The notes under the pieces: model-generated
The model's database searches: none
What the model saw: only the letters and a program-made list of their open reading frames with translations
Told to the model about the DNA's origin: nothing
NCBI GenBank assembly: GCA_934589665.1
Contig: CAKTOJ010000028.1
Location: 1 to 18,261 of the forward strand
Reading direction: 5' to 3'
DNA: 18,261 nucleotides
Origin: an uncultured Oscillospiraceae bacterium
GTDB lineage: Bacteria; Bacillota; Clostridia; Oscillospirales; Oscillospiraceae
Made by a program: the position numbers and the translations under genes
Shown here: positions 6,178-13,457 of the stretch, piece after piece
Layout: each line of letters begins with the position of its first letter
Position numbering within the stretch: the first letter of the stretch is position 1

Positions 6178-8649
6178 ATGAATGATTTTTCCTCTCGCTT
6201 CTGTACGGCGCGGCGCGCGTGCATTGCGCGGGATTTTGCAAGACTCAACCCGGAACAGCAGCGTGGTGTGCTGACGACGGAGGGCCCGCTGCTGCTGCTG
6301 GCGGGCGCGGGCAGCGGCAAGACGACCGTGCTCATCAACCGCATTGCAAACCTTTTGACCTACGGCCGGGGGAGCGACTGCGGCGAGGTCCCCGCCGGTG
6401 CGAATGAGGAGGACCTTGCCTTTCTGGAGGCCTATCCCGCGCAGCCGACTGCAGATGAACGCCGCCGGATGCGCCGGCTGTGCGCGGTGGAGCCGCCGGC
6501 TCCGTGGCAGGTGCTGGCCGTTACGTTCACAAATAAGGCGGCGAAGGAGCTGCGCGAGCGGCTGGAGGCCTTCGGCATCGCGGGTGCGGGCGATATCTGG
6601 GCGCTGACCTTTCACTCGGCCTGCGTGCGCATCCTGCGCCGCGACATTGATAAGCTTGGCTTTTCCAATGACTTCACCATTTACGACACGGACGACTGCA
6701 AGCGCGTGGTGAAGGATATTCTCAAGGAGATGGATCTGGACGAGAAGACCTTTTCGCCGCGCGATGTGCTCTCGGTCATTTCGCGGGCAAAGGATGAACT
6801 GCTCTCACCGCAGGAGTTTTCCAAAAAATGGGCGGGCAGCGGCGACTGGAAGCGTGAACGAATTGCCAAGATTTACGCGCGCTATGACCGCATCCTCTGC
6901 GAGGCAAACGCGCTGGACTTTGACGATCTGATTCTGCACACGGTGCGGCTTCTGAAAAACGAAACAGATGTACGCGAATACTACCAGCATAAGTTCCGAT
7001 ACATCCTCATCGACGAGTATCAGGATACGAACCGGATGCAGTACGAGCTGGTGCGTCTGCTTGCGGACGGACACCACAATATCTGCGTGGTTGGTGACGA
7101 TGATCAGAGCATTTACCGCTTCCGCGGCGCAGATATCACCAACATCCTCAACTTTGAAAAGGAGTATCGCGGTACGCGCACGATTCGGCTGGAGCAGAAT
7201 TACCGTTCGACGCAGAATATTCTCGATGCGGCGAACGCCGTCATCAAAAATAACGTCGGACGCAAGGGAAAAACGCTCTGGACCGACGCAGGAGGCGGCG
7301 ATAAGGTGACGGTTAAAACCACCTTCAACGAGCAGGACGAGGCAAACTATGTCGTTTCCAGCATGATGTCCGATTTCAGCCGCGGCCGGAACTGGCGCGA
7401 CAATGCCGTGCTTTACCGTATAAACGCGCAGTCGAACGCGCTTGAATACGCGCTCAAGCGCAACGGCATCCCGTATCAGGTCGTCGGCGGCATGAAGTTC
7501 TTTGAGCGCGCCGAGGTCAAGGACATGCTGGCCTACCTCGCGCTTATCAATAATCCATCGGATGATCTGCGGCTGCGGCGCATCATCAATACGCCGGTGC
7601 GCGGCATCGGAAACGCCAGCATCGAGCGTGTGCAGCAGCTGGCGCTGGAGCGTGGGACGCCGATGATGGACGTGCTGCGGACGGCTGGGGACTATCCGGT
7701 GCTGAAAAATGCGGCAGGGAAGCTGGAAAAGTTCGCCGCGATGATCGATGCGCTGCGCGAGGCGGCGGATTCGATGGAGCTCTCCGATTTCTACGATCTT
7801 GTGTGCGAGCAGTCGGGCTACATCCGCGCGCTGGAGGAAAAGGGCGATATGGAAAGCCGCGGACGGCTGGAAAACGTACAGGAGCTCAAATCCAACATTA
7901 TTGCGTTTTTGAGCAACGAGCCGGAGGACGCGACGCTTGCGGGCTTCCTCAACGAGATCGCGCTTTATACGGACCTTGACAGCACATCGGGAGACAACTG
8001 CGTGACGCTCATGACCATGCACAGCGCCAAGGGACTGGAATTCCCGAGCGTTTATGTCGTCGGCATGGAGGAGGGGATCTTTCCAGGAAACCGCGCCGTC
8101 GGCGACGAGGAGGAGCTGGAGGAGGAACGGCGGCTATGCTATGTCGCTATGACGCGCGCAAAGGAAAAGCTGACGCTCACCAATGCACGCCAGCGCATGC
8201 TTTTCGGCCGCACAACGCCGAACGCGCCCTCACGATTCCTCAGCGAGATACCGGAGGAAAACACCAACTGGCTCTCGAAGCCCTCGGCGGAGCGGCACAG
8301 CCGCTTTGATGAGGATTATGCCGACGGCTACGGAAGCTTTGGCCGTTCCTCCGGCTTCGGCGGCTACGGCAGCTATAGCGGACGCAGTGCAGCAGACTCC
8401 TTTTCCGGAGCGCCGGTGCGCCAGCCCCATGCGAAGAGCATGCCAAGTGCTGCAGCAAAGCCGCATACAAGCAAAATGACTTTACAGCTTGCAGCGGGCG
8501 ATCAGGTGAACCACAAGACCTTTGGTGACGGCATGGTCGTGTCTGTTACGCCGATGGGCGGTGACGCACTGCTTGAGGTCGCGTTTGAGCAGGTCGGCAC
8601 AAAGAAGCTGATGCTCAAGACCGCAGGCGTACATATGACAAAGAAGTGA
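6178..8649 (+). CDS. pcrA: UvrD/PcrA-type ATP-dependent DNA helicase
   Basis: This 823-residue superfamily 1A helicase starts at the ATG at 6178, with AGGTGG 5 bases upstream; a GTG at 6169 is less likely. Visible motifs are motif I LAGAGSGKTT (41-50), motif II IDEYQDT (from about 278), motif III GDDDQSIYRFRGAD (306-319), motif IV EQNYRST, motif V MTMHSAKGLEFP, and motif VI CYVAMTRAKEKL (from about 654). The C-terminal domain (GDQVNHKTFGDGMV) is the part that in PcrA contacts RNA polymerase. PcrA unwinds DNA 3' to 5' in nucleotide excision repair and removes RecA filaments. Between motif I and the next motif (VTFTNKAA) there is an insertion of about 40 residues (61-107) absent from Bacillus PcrA. 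The region 680-770 is Gly/Ser-rich, probably a linker. Confidence 0.93.
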   Translation: MNDFSSRFCTARRACIARDFARLNPEQQRGVLTTEGPLLLLAGAGSGKTTVLINRIANLLTYGRGSDCGEVPAGANEEDLAFLEAYPAQPTADERRRMRRLCAVEPPAPWQVLAVTFTNKAAKELRERLEAFGIAGAGDIWALTFHSACVRILRRDIDKLGFSNDFTIYDTDDCKRVVKDILKEMDLDEKTFSPRDVLSVISRAKDELLSPQEFSKKWAGSGDWKRERIAKIYARYDRILCEANALDFDDLILHTVRLLKNETDVREYYQHKFRYILIDEYQDTNRMQYELVRLLADGHHNICVVGDDDQSIYRFRGADITNILNFEKEYRGTRTIRLEQNYRSTQNILDAANAVIKNNVGRKGKTLWTDAGGGDKVTVKTTFNEQDEANYVVSSMMSDFSRGRNWRDNAVLYRINAQSNALEYALKRNGIPYQVVGGMKFFERAEVKDMLAYLALINNPSDDLRLRRIINTPVRGIGNASIERVQQLALERGTPMMDVLRTAGDYPVLKNAAGKLEKFAAMIDALREAADSMELSDFYDLVCEQSGYIRALEEKGDMESRGRLENVQELKSNIIAFLSNEPEDATLAGFLNEIALYTDLDSTSGDNCVTLMTMHSAKGLEFPSVYVVGMEEGIFPGNRAVGDEEELEEERRLCYVAMTRAKEKLTLTNARQRMLFGRTTPNAPSRFLSEIPEENTNWLSKPSAERHSRFDEDYADGYGSFGRSSGFGGYGSYSGRSAADSFSGAPVRQPHAKSMPSAAAKPHTSKMTLQLAAGDQVNHKTFGDGMVVSVTPMGGDALLEVAFEQVGTKKLMLKTAGVHMTKK

Positions 8650-8650
8650 A

Positions 8651-8690
8651 AAAGGAAGCCCGTGGAATCACTCCACGGGCTTCCTTTATT
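8651..8690. terminator. Bidirectional terminator between pcrA and the HAD hydrolase gene
   Basis: A perfect 13-bp stem (8654-8666 with 8672-8684) with a 5-base loop has a TTT run after it on the plus strand and a TTTTT run after it on the minus strand. It serves both convergent transcripts. Confidence 0.88.
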
Positions 8691-8721
8691 AGATAAATCA
8701 ATATAATAAAGCGAAAATGCT

Positions 8722-9345
8722 TTACAGTATTTCTTGAAAGCTTTCGATATACCGGTCGCAGACCAAGCGCATTTCCTCACGGGTATCGTGAAAGAGCGGA
8801 TCGTATACGCCGACGACTTTCATACCAACGGATTTTGCACTGCGGCAGGATTTGACAGAGTCATCGAATAAGGTGCACTCTCCAGCCGAAACATCAAGGA
8901 TATCAAGCAGCTTGCGGAAGGACTCAGGATCGCCCTTGTCCATGCCGAGTTCCTGTGCAAAGACCAGCCGGTCGAAATACGGCTCGAGATGATGCACGGC
9001 CAGCGCAGTCCGGCAGTGGTCCGGGATACAGCTGGAAAAAATGGCCATGTGCTCGCCCTGTGCGCGGAGCCTGTCAAGATATTCCCGTACATAGGGCTTG
9101 AGGGCGACATGGGCATAGTTATCTTTGGCAAGCTCCGTCCACTCGGCCATGATCTCGTCCGTGCTGTCGGGGATGTGGCAGTATTCCTTGGTAAAGACCG
9201 CAGCAAGCGGGAAGATGGTGTGCGCCACACCTTCACAGTATTCCTTCGTGTAGGGCATGCCGCGGCGGGTAAGGAAGGCCTTATCTACGTCGACCCAGAT
9301 GTTATTGGAGTCGATAAGGGTGCCGTCAAGATCGAAAATATACAT
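8722..9345 (-). CDS. HAD-superfamily hydrolase (phosphatase), beta-phosphoglucomutase-like
   Basis: This 207-residue protein starts at the ATG at 9345 because AGGAG is 8 bases upstream; an in-frame GTG at 9351 is only 2 bases from that site. Motif I is FDLDGTL (D5 nucleophile, D7 acid/base). Motif II is around IFSSCIP, the conserved lysine is in MDKGDPE, and motif III/IV is LFDDSVKSC. The cap between residues about 15 and 85 is helical, as in subfamily I phosphatases. Likely substrates are small phosphorylated metabolites, but specificity cannot be read from the sequence. It stands alone, divergent from the EamA transporter gene. Confidence 0.85.
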   Translation of the reverse strand: MYIFDLDGTLIDSNNIWVDVDKAFLTRRGMPYTKEYCEGVAHTIFPLAAVFTKEYCHIPDSTDEIMAEWTELAKDNYAHVALKPYVREYLDRLRAQGEHMAIFSSCIPDHCRTALAVHHLEPYFDRLVFAQELGMDKGDPESFRKLLDILDVSAGECTLFDDSVKSCRSAKSVGMKVVGVYDPLFHDTREEMRLVCDRYIESFQEIL

Positions 9346-9376
9346 GAACACATCTCCTTAAAATGGTAAAAAGGGC

Positions 9377-9405
9377 TTGTCAAACCGTCTGGATTTTGTT
9401 AGGAT
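9377..9405 (+). promoter_or_regulatory. Predicted sigma-A promoter for the EamA transporter gene
   Basis: TTGTCA (9377-9382) and TAGGAT (9400-9405) are separated by 17 bases and give a leader of about 55 bases. On the opposite strand the same region also holds TTGACA (9377-9382) close to the HAD gene, but without a convincing -10 partner. Confidence 0.5.
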
Positions 9406-9467
9406 AGTCAATATTCTGATGGATTCTTTGTTTATTCTACCATTTTTTTGATCGGCAGGCAAGTGCA

Positions 9468-10388
9468 ATGAAGAAAAGAAATATCAAACAGGTCGTTTTG
9501 CCGCTTCTTACCTCGTTTATCTGGGGCAGCTCGTTTGTGGCGCAGAGCCTCGGCGCGGGAAAGGTGGGGGGCTTTACCTTTACGGCAGCTCGTTCGATTC
9601 CGGCAGTGTTGGTGCTGGGGGCGATTGTGCTGATTCTGCGGCACGTGCGGCATGAGGAACGGTATACGGCACAGCAGCGGAAGGAACTTCTGGAGGGCGG
9701 CATCGTGTGCGGTATTTTTCTCACGCTCGGCACGAACCTTCAGCAGATCGGCATTGCGGATACGACGGCGGGTAAGGCCGGCTTTATCACAGCGCTCTAC
9801 ATCGTGCTCGTGCCGATCGCCGGCATATTTCTCGGGAAAAAAGCAAGCGGGCGGCTGCTTATCTGCGTTCTGATCGCGGTTACCGGGCTCTACTTCCTCT
9901 GCTTTAAGGGCGGCGAGGGTGCGATGAGCTTTGGCCGCGGGGACTTTCTGGTGTTTCTTTGCGCGTTTGCGTTTACCGGGCATATTCTTGTAGTCGACCA
10001 CTACGTGCAGAAGGTGGACGGCATCGCACTCTCGTGTGTGCAGTTTGCCGTTGTGACGGTTATTTCCGCTGTCTGTGCGGCGGCCTTTGAAACGGTCGAT
10101 TTCGCGGCGCTGCGTGAATGTACGCTCTATATCCTCTATATCGGTATCCTTTCCAGCGCGGGAGGCTACACCCTCCAGATTCTTGCGCAGAAGGACGGCG
10201 ATCCGGCAGTCGTCTCGCTGCTGCTGAGTCTGGAATCCTTTTTCGCTGTTGTCTGCGGCGCGATCATTCTGCACGAGCGCATGAGCGCGCGGGAATATCT
10301 CGGCTGTGCTCTGATGCTCACGGCGGTGATCGTCTCGCAGCTGCCGGAGAAAAAGACGGCGGAAGCGGACGGCCGGATACCGCAATAA
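9468..10388 (+). CDS. EamA/DMT-family membrane transporter
   Basis: This 306-residue protein has a hydrophobic profile fitting ten membrane helices in two EamA repeats of about 140 residues. The start KQVVLPLLTSFIWGSSFVAQ with its WGSSF motif is typical of drug/metabolite transporters. In the second half, SLLLSLESFFAVVCGAIILHE is the conserved helix 9 signature with the glutamate. Members export amino acids, purines or other metabolites; substrate unknown. The ribosome binding site before the ATG at 9468 is weak (AGGCAAG). The gene is followed by its own terminator. Confidence 0.85.
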   Translation: MKKRNIKQVVLPLLTSFIWGSSFVAQSLGAGKVGGFTFTAARSIPAVLVLGAIVLILRHVRHEERYTAQQRKELLEGGIVCGIFLTLGTNLQQIGIADTTAGKAGFITALYIVLVPIAGIFLGKKASGRLLICVLIAVTGLYFLCFKGGEGAMSFGRGDFLVFLCAFAFTGHILVVDHYVQKVDGIALSCVQFAVVTVISAVCAAAFETVDFAALRECTLYILYIGILSSAGGYTLQILAQKDGDPAVVSLLLSLESFFAVVCGAIILHERMSAREYLGCALMLTAVIVSQLPEKKTAEADGRIPQ

Positions 10389-10396
10389 AATAAGAC

Positions 10397-10426
10397 GCCC
10401 CACGCCTGCGGCGTGGGGCATTTTTT
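10397..10426 (+). terminator. Terminator after the EamA gene
   Basis: A perfect 10-bp GC-rich stem (10397-10406 with 10410-10419) with the loop TGC is followed by A and six Ts. It ends the transporter transcript. Confidence 0.9.
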
Positions 10427-10455
10427 AAGGAAAAGAGAAGATTTTGCGTTTATGG

Positions 10456-10485
10456 TTGCACAAAAAAGGAAAAGCGTGGTATACT
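10456..10485 (+). promoter_or_regulatory. Promoter of the tagA-tmk operon
   Basis: TTGCAC (10456-10461) and TATACT (10480-10485) are separated by 18 bases, 28 bases before the tagA start codon. The -35 match is moderate. Confidence 0.55.
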
Positions 10486-10513
10486 GATACGACTTGAAAA
10501 ATGAGGCGAGAGT

Positions 10514-11236
10514 ATGCGAATCAATATTTTAGGCGTTGGCTTTGACAATGTAACAATGGAAGAGGCGGCCGCACGCGGCCGCGCACTGCTGGAGAGCGAG
10601 GGAACGCATTATGTCGTGACCCCGAATCCCGAGATCGTGGAGGCCTGCCGCGCGGACGCGCAGGCGCTCTCCGCCGTGAACGGAGCAGATCTTGTCCTCC
10701 CGGACGGCATCGGCGTGATCTACGGCGCGAAGCTGCTGGGGACGCCGCTCAAATCCCGCGTGCCTGGCATCGAGTTCGGTACGGCGATGATCGAATACTG
10801 CGCACAGACGGAGAAAAAGGTCTTTTTCCTCGGCGCGAAGCCCAGTGTGGCGGAGCAGGCGGCGGAGAACCTCTGCAAAAGGCTTCCGGGGCTTGTGGTC
10901 GCCGGTACGCACGATGGGTATTTCACGGACGCAGAATCTGACGCTGTGGCCGCAGAAATCAAGGCGAGCGGCGCGGAGCTGGCGCTTGTCTGTCTCGGCG
11001 CGCCGAAGCAGGAGAAGTGGATGGCGCGCTATGGCGAGGCCACGGGCGCGAAGCTGCTACTTGGCCTCGGCGGCTCACTGGATGTGTTTGCGGGCGTGGC
11101 CCGGCGCGCACCGGAGTTTTTCTGCAAGCACAATCTGGAGTGGTTCTACCGGCTTGTCAAAAATCCGTCCCGCGCGGGACGGATGATGAAGCTGCCGCTG
11201 TTTTTAGTCCACGTTGCAGGGGAGAAGAGAAAATGA
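10514..11236 (+). CDS. tagA: WecG/TagA/CpsF family glycosyltransferase (GT26)
   Basis: This 240-residue protein matches the family that moves N-acetylmannosamine or a similar sugar from a UDP-sugar onto undecaprenyl-diphosphate-N-acetylglucosamine at the inner face of the membrane. Motifs are GVGFDNVTMEEA at the start, VTPNPEI with T36, LPDGIGV with D64, GTHDGYF, LGAPKQEKWM (161-170) and GGSLDVFAG. T36 and D64 correspond to catalytic residues described in TagA of Thermoanaerobacter. The C-terminal 45 residues are the basic, membrane-associating tail of the family. The exact polymer (teichoic acid, capsule or other) is unknown, since no other cell-wall sugar genes are in the window. Its stop overlaps the tmk start (ATGA). 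Confidence 0.88.
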   Translation: MRINILGVGFDNVTMEEAAARGRALLESEGTHYVVTPNPEIVEACRADAQALSAVNGADLVLPDGIGVIYGAKLLGTPLKSRVPGIEFGTAMIEYCAQTEKKVFFLGAKPSVAEQAAENLCKRLPGLVVAGTHDGYFTDAESDAVAAEIKASGAELALVCLGAPKQEKWMARYGEATGAKLLLGLGGSLDVFAGVARRAPEFFCKHNLEWFYRLVKNPSRAGRMMKLPLFLVHVAGEKRK

Positions 11237-11901
11237 AGCAGGGCAGATTGATCGTATTTGAAGGGACAGACGGCTCCGGCAAGGCCACGCAGTCCAAGCT
11301 CCTTTTCGAGCGTTTGCTGCGCGAGGGCGTGGACTGCCGCAAGCTGAACTTTCCGCGTTACGGCGAAAAATCCGCCGCACTTGTGGAGCTCTACCTCGGC
11401 GGCGCATTCGGCTCGCATCCGAATGATGTGAACGCCTATGCCGCCTCGACGTTTTATTCCGTTGACCGCTATGCCTCCTATAAGCAGGACTGGGGAAGCT
11501 ACTATGAAGCGGGCGGGCTGCTCATCGCCGACCGCTATACGACCTCCAACGCTGTGCATCAGGCGTCCAAGCTGCCGGACGGCGAGCGGGAAAGGTTTCT
11601 GGACTGGCTCTTTGATTTTGAATACGGCCTGCTGGGGCTTCCCGAGCCGACGCTTGTTTTCTATCTCGACGTGCCGACCGAGGTGACGGAGAGGCTCATG
11701 CGCGGGCGGGAGCAGGCGACCCATACGACCGCCGACATCCATGAATCGGACGAGGCATATCTGCGCGCGTGCCGCGAAAATGCACGCCGGATCGCCGAGC
11801 GCTGCGCATGGCAGCGCGTCGACTGCGCGCGGGATGGCGAGATGCGCAGTGTGGAGGATATCCACGAGGAGATATACCGCCGCGTCAAGGTGCTTTTGTA
11901 A
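11233..11901 (+). CDS. tmk: Thymidylate kinase family protein
   Basis: This 222-residue P-loop kinase has the Walker A motif FEGTDGSGKATQ (9-20), DR(Y) at 100-102 in ADRYTTSNAVHQ, and a LID with arginines in MRGREQATHT (156-165). The family phosphorylates dTMP to dTDP for DNA synthesis. After GK the usual Ser/Thr that binds magnesium is Ala (A18) followed by Thr. The extended segment NDVNAYAASTFYSVDRYASYK marks the clade common in Clostridia. The start at 11233 overlaps the tagA stop by 4 bases, so the genes are probably coupled. Assignment as the main Tmk of the cell is likely but not certain, because a second P-loop nucleoside kinase could exist elsewhere. Confidence 0.85.
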   Translation: MKQGRLIVFEGTDGSGKATQSKLLFERLLREGVDCRKLNFPRYGEKSAALVELYLGGAFGSHPNDVNAYAASTFYSVDRYASYKQDWGSYYEAGGLLIADRYTTSNAVHQASKLPDGERERFLDWLFDFEYGLLGLPEPTLVFYLDVPTEVTERLMRGREQATHTTADIHESDEAYLRACRENARRIAERCAWQRVDCARDGEMRSVEDIHEEIYRRVKVLL

Positions 11902-11924
11902 AGGCACGTCCGGCTCTCGGTGCG

Positions 11925-11948
11925 TGAAAAGGGGACGCGGTGCGTCCC
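11925..11948 (-). terminator. Possible terminator for the cysteine-rich peptide gene
   Basis: A 7-bp perfect stem (11932-11938 with 11942-11948) with a 3-base loop is followed, on the minus strand, by CTTTT. It is weak in the plus direction, where no T-run follows. Confidence 0.45.
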
Positions 11949-11969
11949 ATCTTCACAGGAGGGTTCGGT

Positions 11970-12107
11970 TCAGCAGCAGCTGTTGGAGCCGCCGCATCCG
12001 CAGCTGTTTCCGCAGCCACAGCCGCAGCCGTTGCCGTTGCAGGCAAACAGGATCAGGATGATAATGAGAATCAGCCAGACGCAGGAGCAGTCATTGTTGG
12101 AGCACAT
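11970..12107 (-). CDS. 45-residue cysteine-rich membrane peptide
   Basis: This is a short frame from ATG at 12107 to TGA at 11970, with GAGGTG 8 bases upstream. The peptide has three parts: MCSNNDCSCV, then a membrane helix (WLILIIILILFA, residues 11-22), then a tail almost wholly of Cys, Gly, Asn and Ser. Eleven of 45 residues are cysteine. Short peptides of this build (polar, helix, Cys/Gly-rich) are common in spore-forming Firmicutes, and some are spore-coat or sporulation proteins. That link is only a resemblance here. The codons use GGC/TGC heavily, which makes an Ala-rich frame on the other strand that is not a gene. The gene is convergent with tmk and divergent from mltG. Confidence 0.7.
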   Translation of the reverse strand: MCSNNDCSCVWLILIIILILFACNGNGCGCGCGNSCGCGGSNSCC

Positions 12108-12221
12108 TTACATTTCACCTCGCTTCCCGGATTCTGCACTATCCTATGCAGGGAAAAGCAAATAGGGGGCCTGGCCGATGAAAAAACTTTTAGGATTCTT
12201 TGAAAGGAGTGCTGTTCTTTT

Positions 12222-13400
12222 ATGAATAACGAGGAAAAGTTCAACACTGCGCGATGGGACGCGGGCGAGGTGCGCCGCGAGACGCACAGCCGCCATACAT
12301 CTGAGAGTGCGGCGAACAGCGAACGCCGCCGACGGAACCGGCGCAAGGGGAAAATGCGCCGGCTGCTGCTCTGGTCGGTTTTTGTCGTTGTCGTTTCCGC
12401 GATCCTGGCCGGCACGGGCTGGCTGCTGGCGAACGACCTGTGCGCGTTCAATAAAGAGCCGCTGACCGTGACCATTGAGGTCACCAAGGACGATAACCTC
12501 AACACCATTGCCACCAAGCTCAAGGACGAGGGGCTGATTCAATACAAGTGGTTCTTCAAGCTCTTCGGGCGTGTCCGCCACGCGGAGGATAAGATCGGCG
12601 TCGGCACCTATCAGCTCGACACCGACATGGACTATAACGCTCTGATCGACGGCATGCGCAATAAAAACGCCGCCCTGACCGCCGATACGGTCCGCGTCTC
12701 CATTCCTGAGGGCTACAGTGTGCGCCAGATCGTCTCGCTGCTGGCTCAATACGGTGTGAATACCGAGGAGGCGCTGCTTGATGCGGTGGAGGACGGGAGT
12801 TATGACTACAGCTTCCTTTCCTCCGGAAAAACCGGCATTACAAGGCTTGAGGGCTATCTGTTTCCCGATACCTATGAGTTCTTTGTCAACGAGGACGCGG
12901 AGCATGCGATCCGCCGCCTGCTGGATAACTTCGAGGCAAAGATGGATGAAACGCTGATGGACGAGGTGTCCGCTTCGGGCTATACGCTTGACCAGATCAT
13001 CACGATTGCCTCTCTCATCGAAAAGGAAACGGATGGCAGCGACCGCACAAACATCGCTTCGGTCATCTACAACCGCCTGAACAATGTCGGCGAGACATAT
13101 CACAAGCTGGAGATTGACGCGGCGGTCATTTACGGCCTTGGCTACGCCAAGGGTGAAAATTACTCCGGCCCGCTGACGCAGACGGATCTTCAGACCGACA
13201 CGCCCTACAATCTGCGCATGCACGAGGGACTTCCGCCCACACCGATCTGCAACCCCGGCCTTGCCTCCATCCGCGCTGCGCTGGAGCCCGCAGATACCAA
13301 CTACTACTTCTATGCGCTTGGAAAGGACAAGGTGCACCACTTCTTCCGCACCTATGCCGAGCATTTGAGCTTTGTCAACTCCAGCCAGTACGGCGGATAA
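12222..13400 (+). CDS. mltG: Endolytic murein transglycosylase MltG
   Basis: This 392-residue protein has a polar, arginine-rich cytoplasmic N-terminus (1-47), one membrane helix (48-70), a LysM-like segment (about 82-160) and the YceG/MltG catalytic domain. EGYLFPDTYEF (210-220) and TIASLIEKET (261-270) are family signatures; E267 is the catalytic glutamate. The end has GLPPTPICNPG and the usual YYFYALGKD...HHFFRTYAEH pattern. MltG cuts nascent glycan strands at the outer face of the membrane and sets strand length. AAAGGAG lies 12 bases before the ATG. It is followed by a hairpin and then trhP, similar to the yrrL...yrrO order in Bacillus, but without a yrrM methyltransferase gene between. 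Confidence 0.93.
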   Translation: MNNEEKFNTARWDAGEVRRETHSRHTSESAANSERRRRNRRKGKMRRLLLWSVFVVVVSAILAGTGWLLANDLCAFNKEPLTVTIEVTKDDNLNTIATKLKDEGLIQYKWFFKLFGRVRHAEDKIGVGTYQLDTDMDYNALIDGMRNKNAALTADTVRVSIPEGYSVRQIVSLLAQYGVNTEEALLDAVEDGSYDYSFLSSGKTGITRLEGYLFPDTYEFFVNEDAEHAIRRLLDNFEAKMDETLMDEVSASGYTLDQIITIASLIEKETDGSDRTNIASVIYNRLNNVGETYHKLEIDAAVIYGLGYAKGENYSGPLTQTDLQTDTPYNLRMHEGLPPTPICNPGLASIRAALEPADTNYYFYALGKDKVHHFFRTYAEHLSFVNSSQYGG

Positions 13401-13407
13401 TGAAACC

Positions 13408-13442
13408 AAAGCAGCATGACCGCACGCGGTCATGCTGCTTTT
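13408..13442 (+). terminator. Hairpin between mltG and trhP, terminator or attenuator
   Basis: A perfect 15-bp stem (13408-13422 with 13427-13441) with the loop CACG is followed by only one further T before the purine-rich trhP ribosome binding site starts. The short U-run (TTTT overall) suggests partial termination or transcript stabilisation rather than full arrest. Confidence 0.6.
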
Positions 13443-13457
13443 GAGAGAGGAACTGCA

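Noticed and set aside
6805..8022. 405-codon open frame on the minus strand
   Set aside because: Antisense to the helicase motifs of PcrA; no ribosome binding site and no recognisable domain.
9432..10421. 329-codon open frame on the minus strand
   Set aside because: Antisense to the EamA transporter gene; its polar composition is the complement of hydrophobic codons.
10565..10582. Two GCGGCCGC octamers 10 bp apart
   Set aside because: They fall in frame in tagA codons for Ala and Arg residues (AAARGRA); GC-rich coding sequence explains them.
11940..12203. Alanine-rich open frame on the plus strand
   Set aside because: The Ala/Val run is the complement of the Cys/Gly codons of the 45-residue peptide, which has a better ribosome binding site and a sensible structure.
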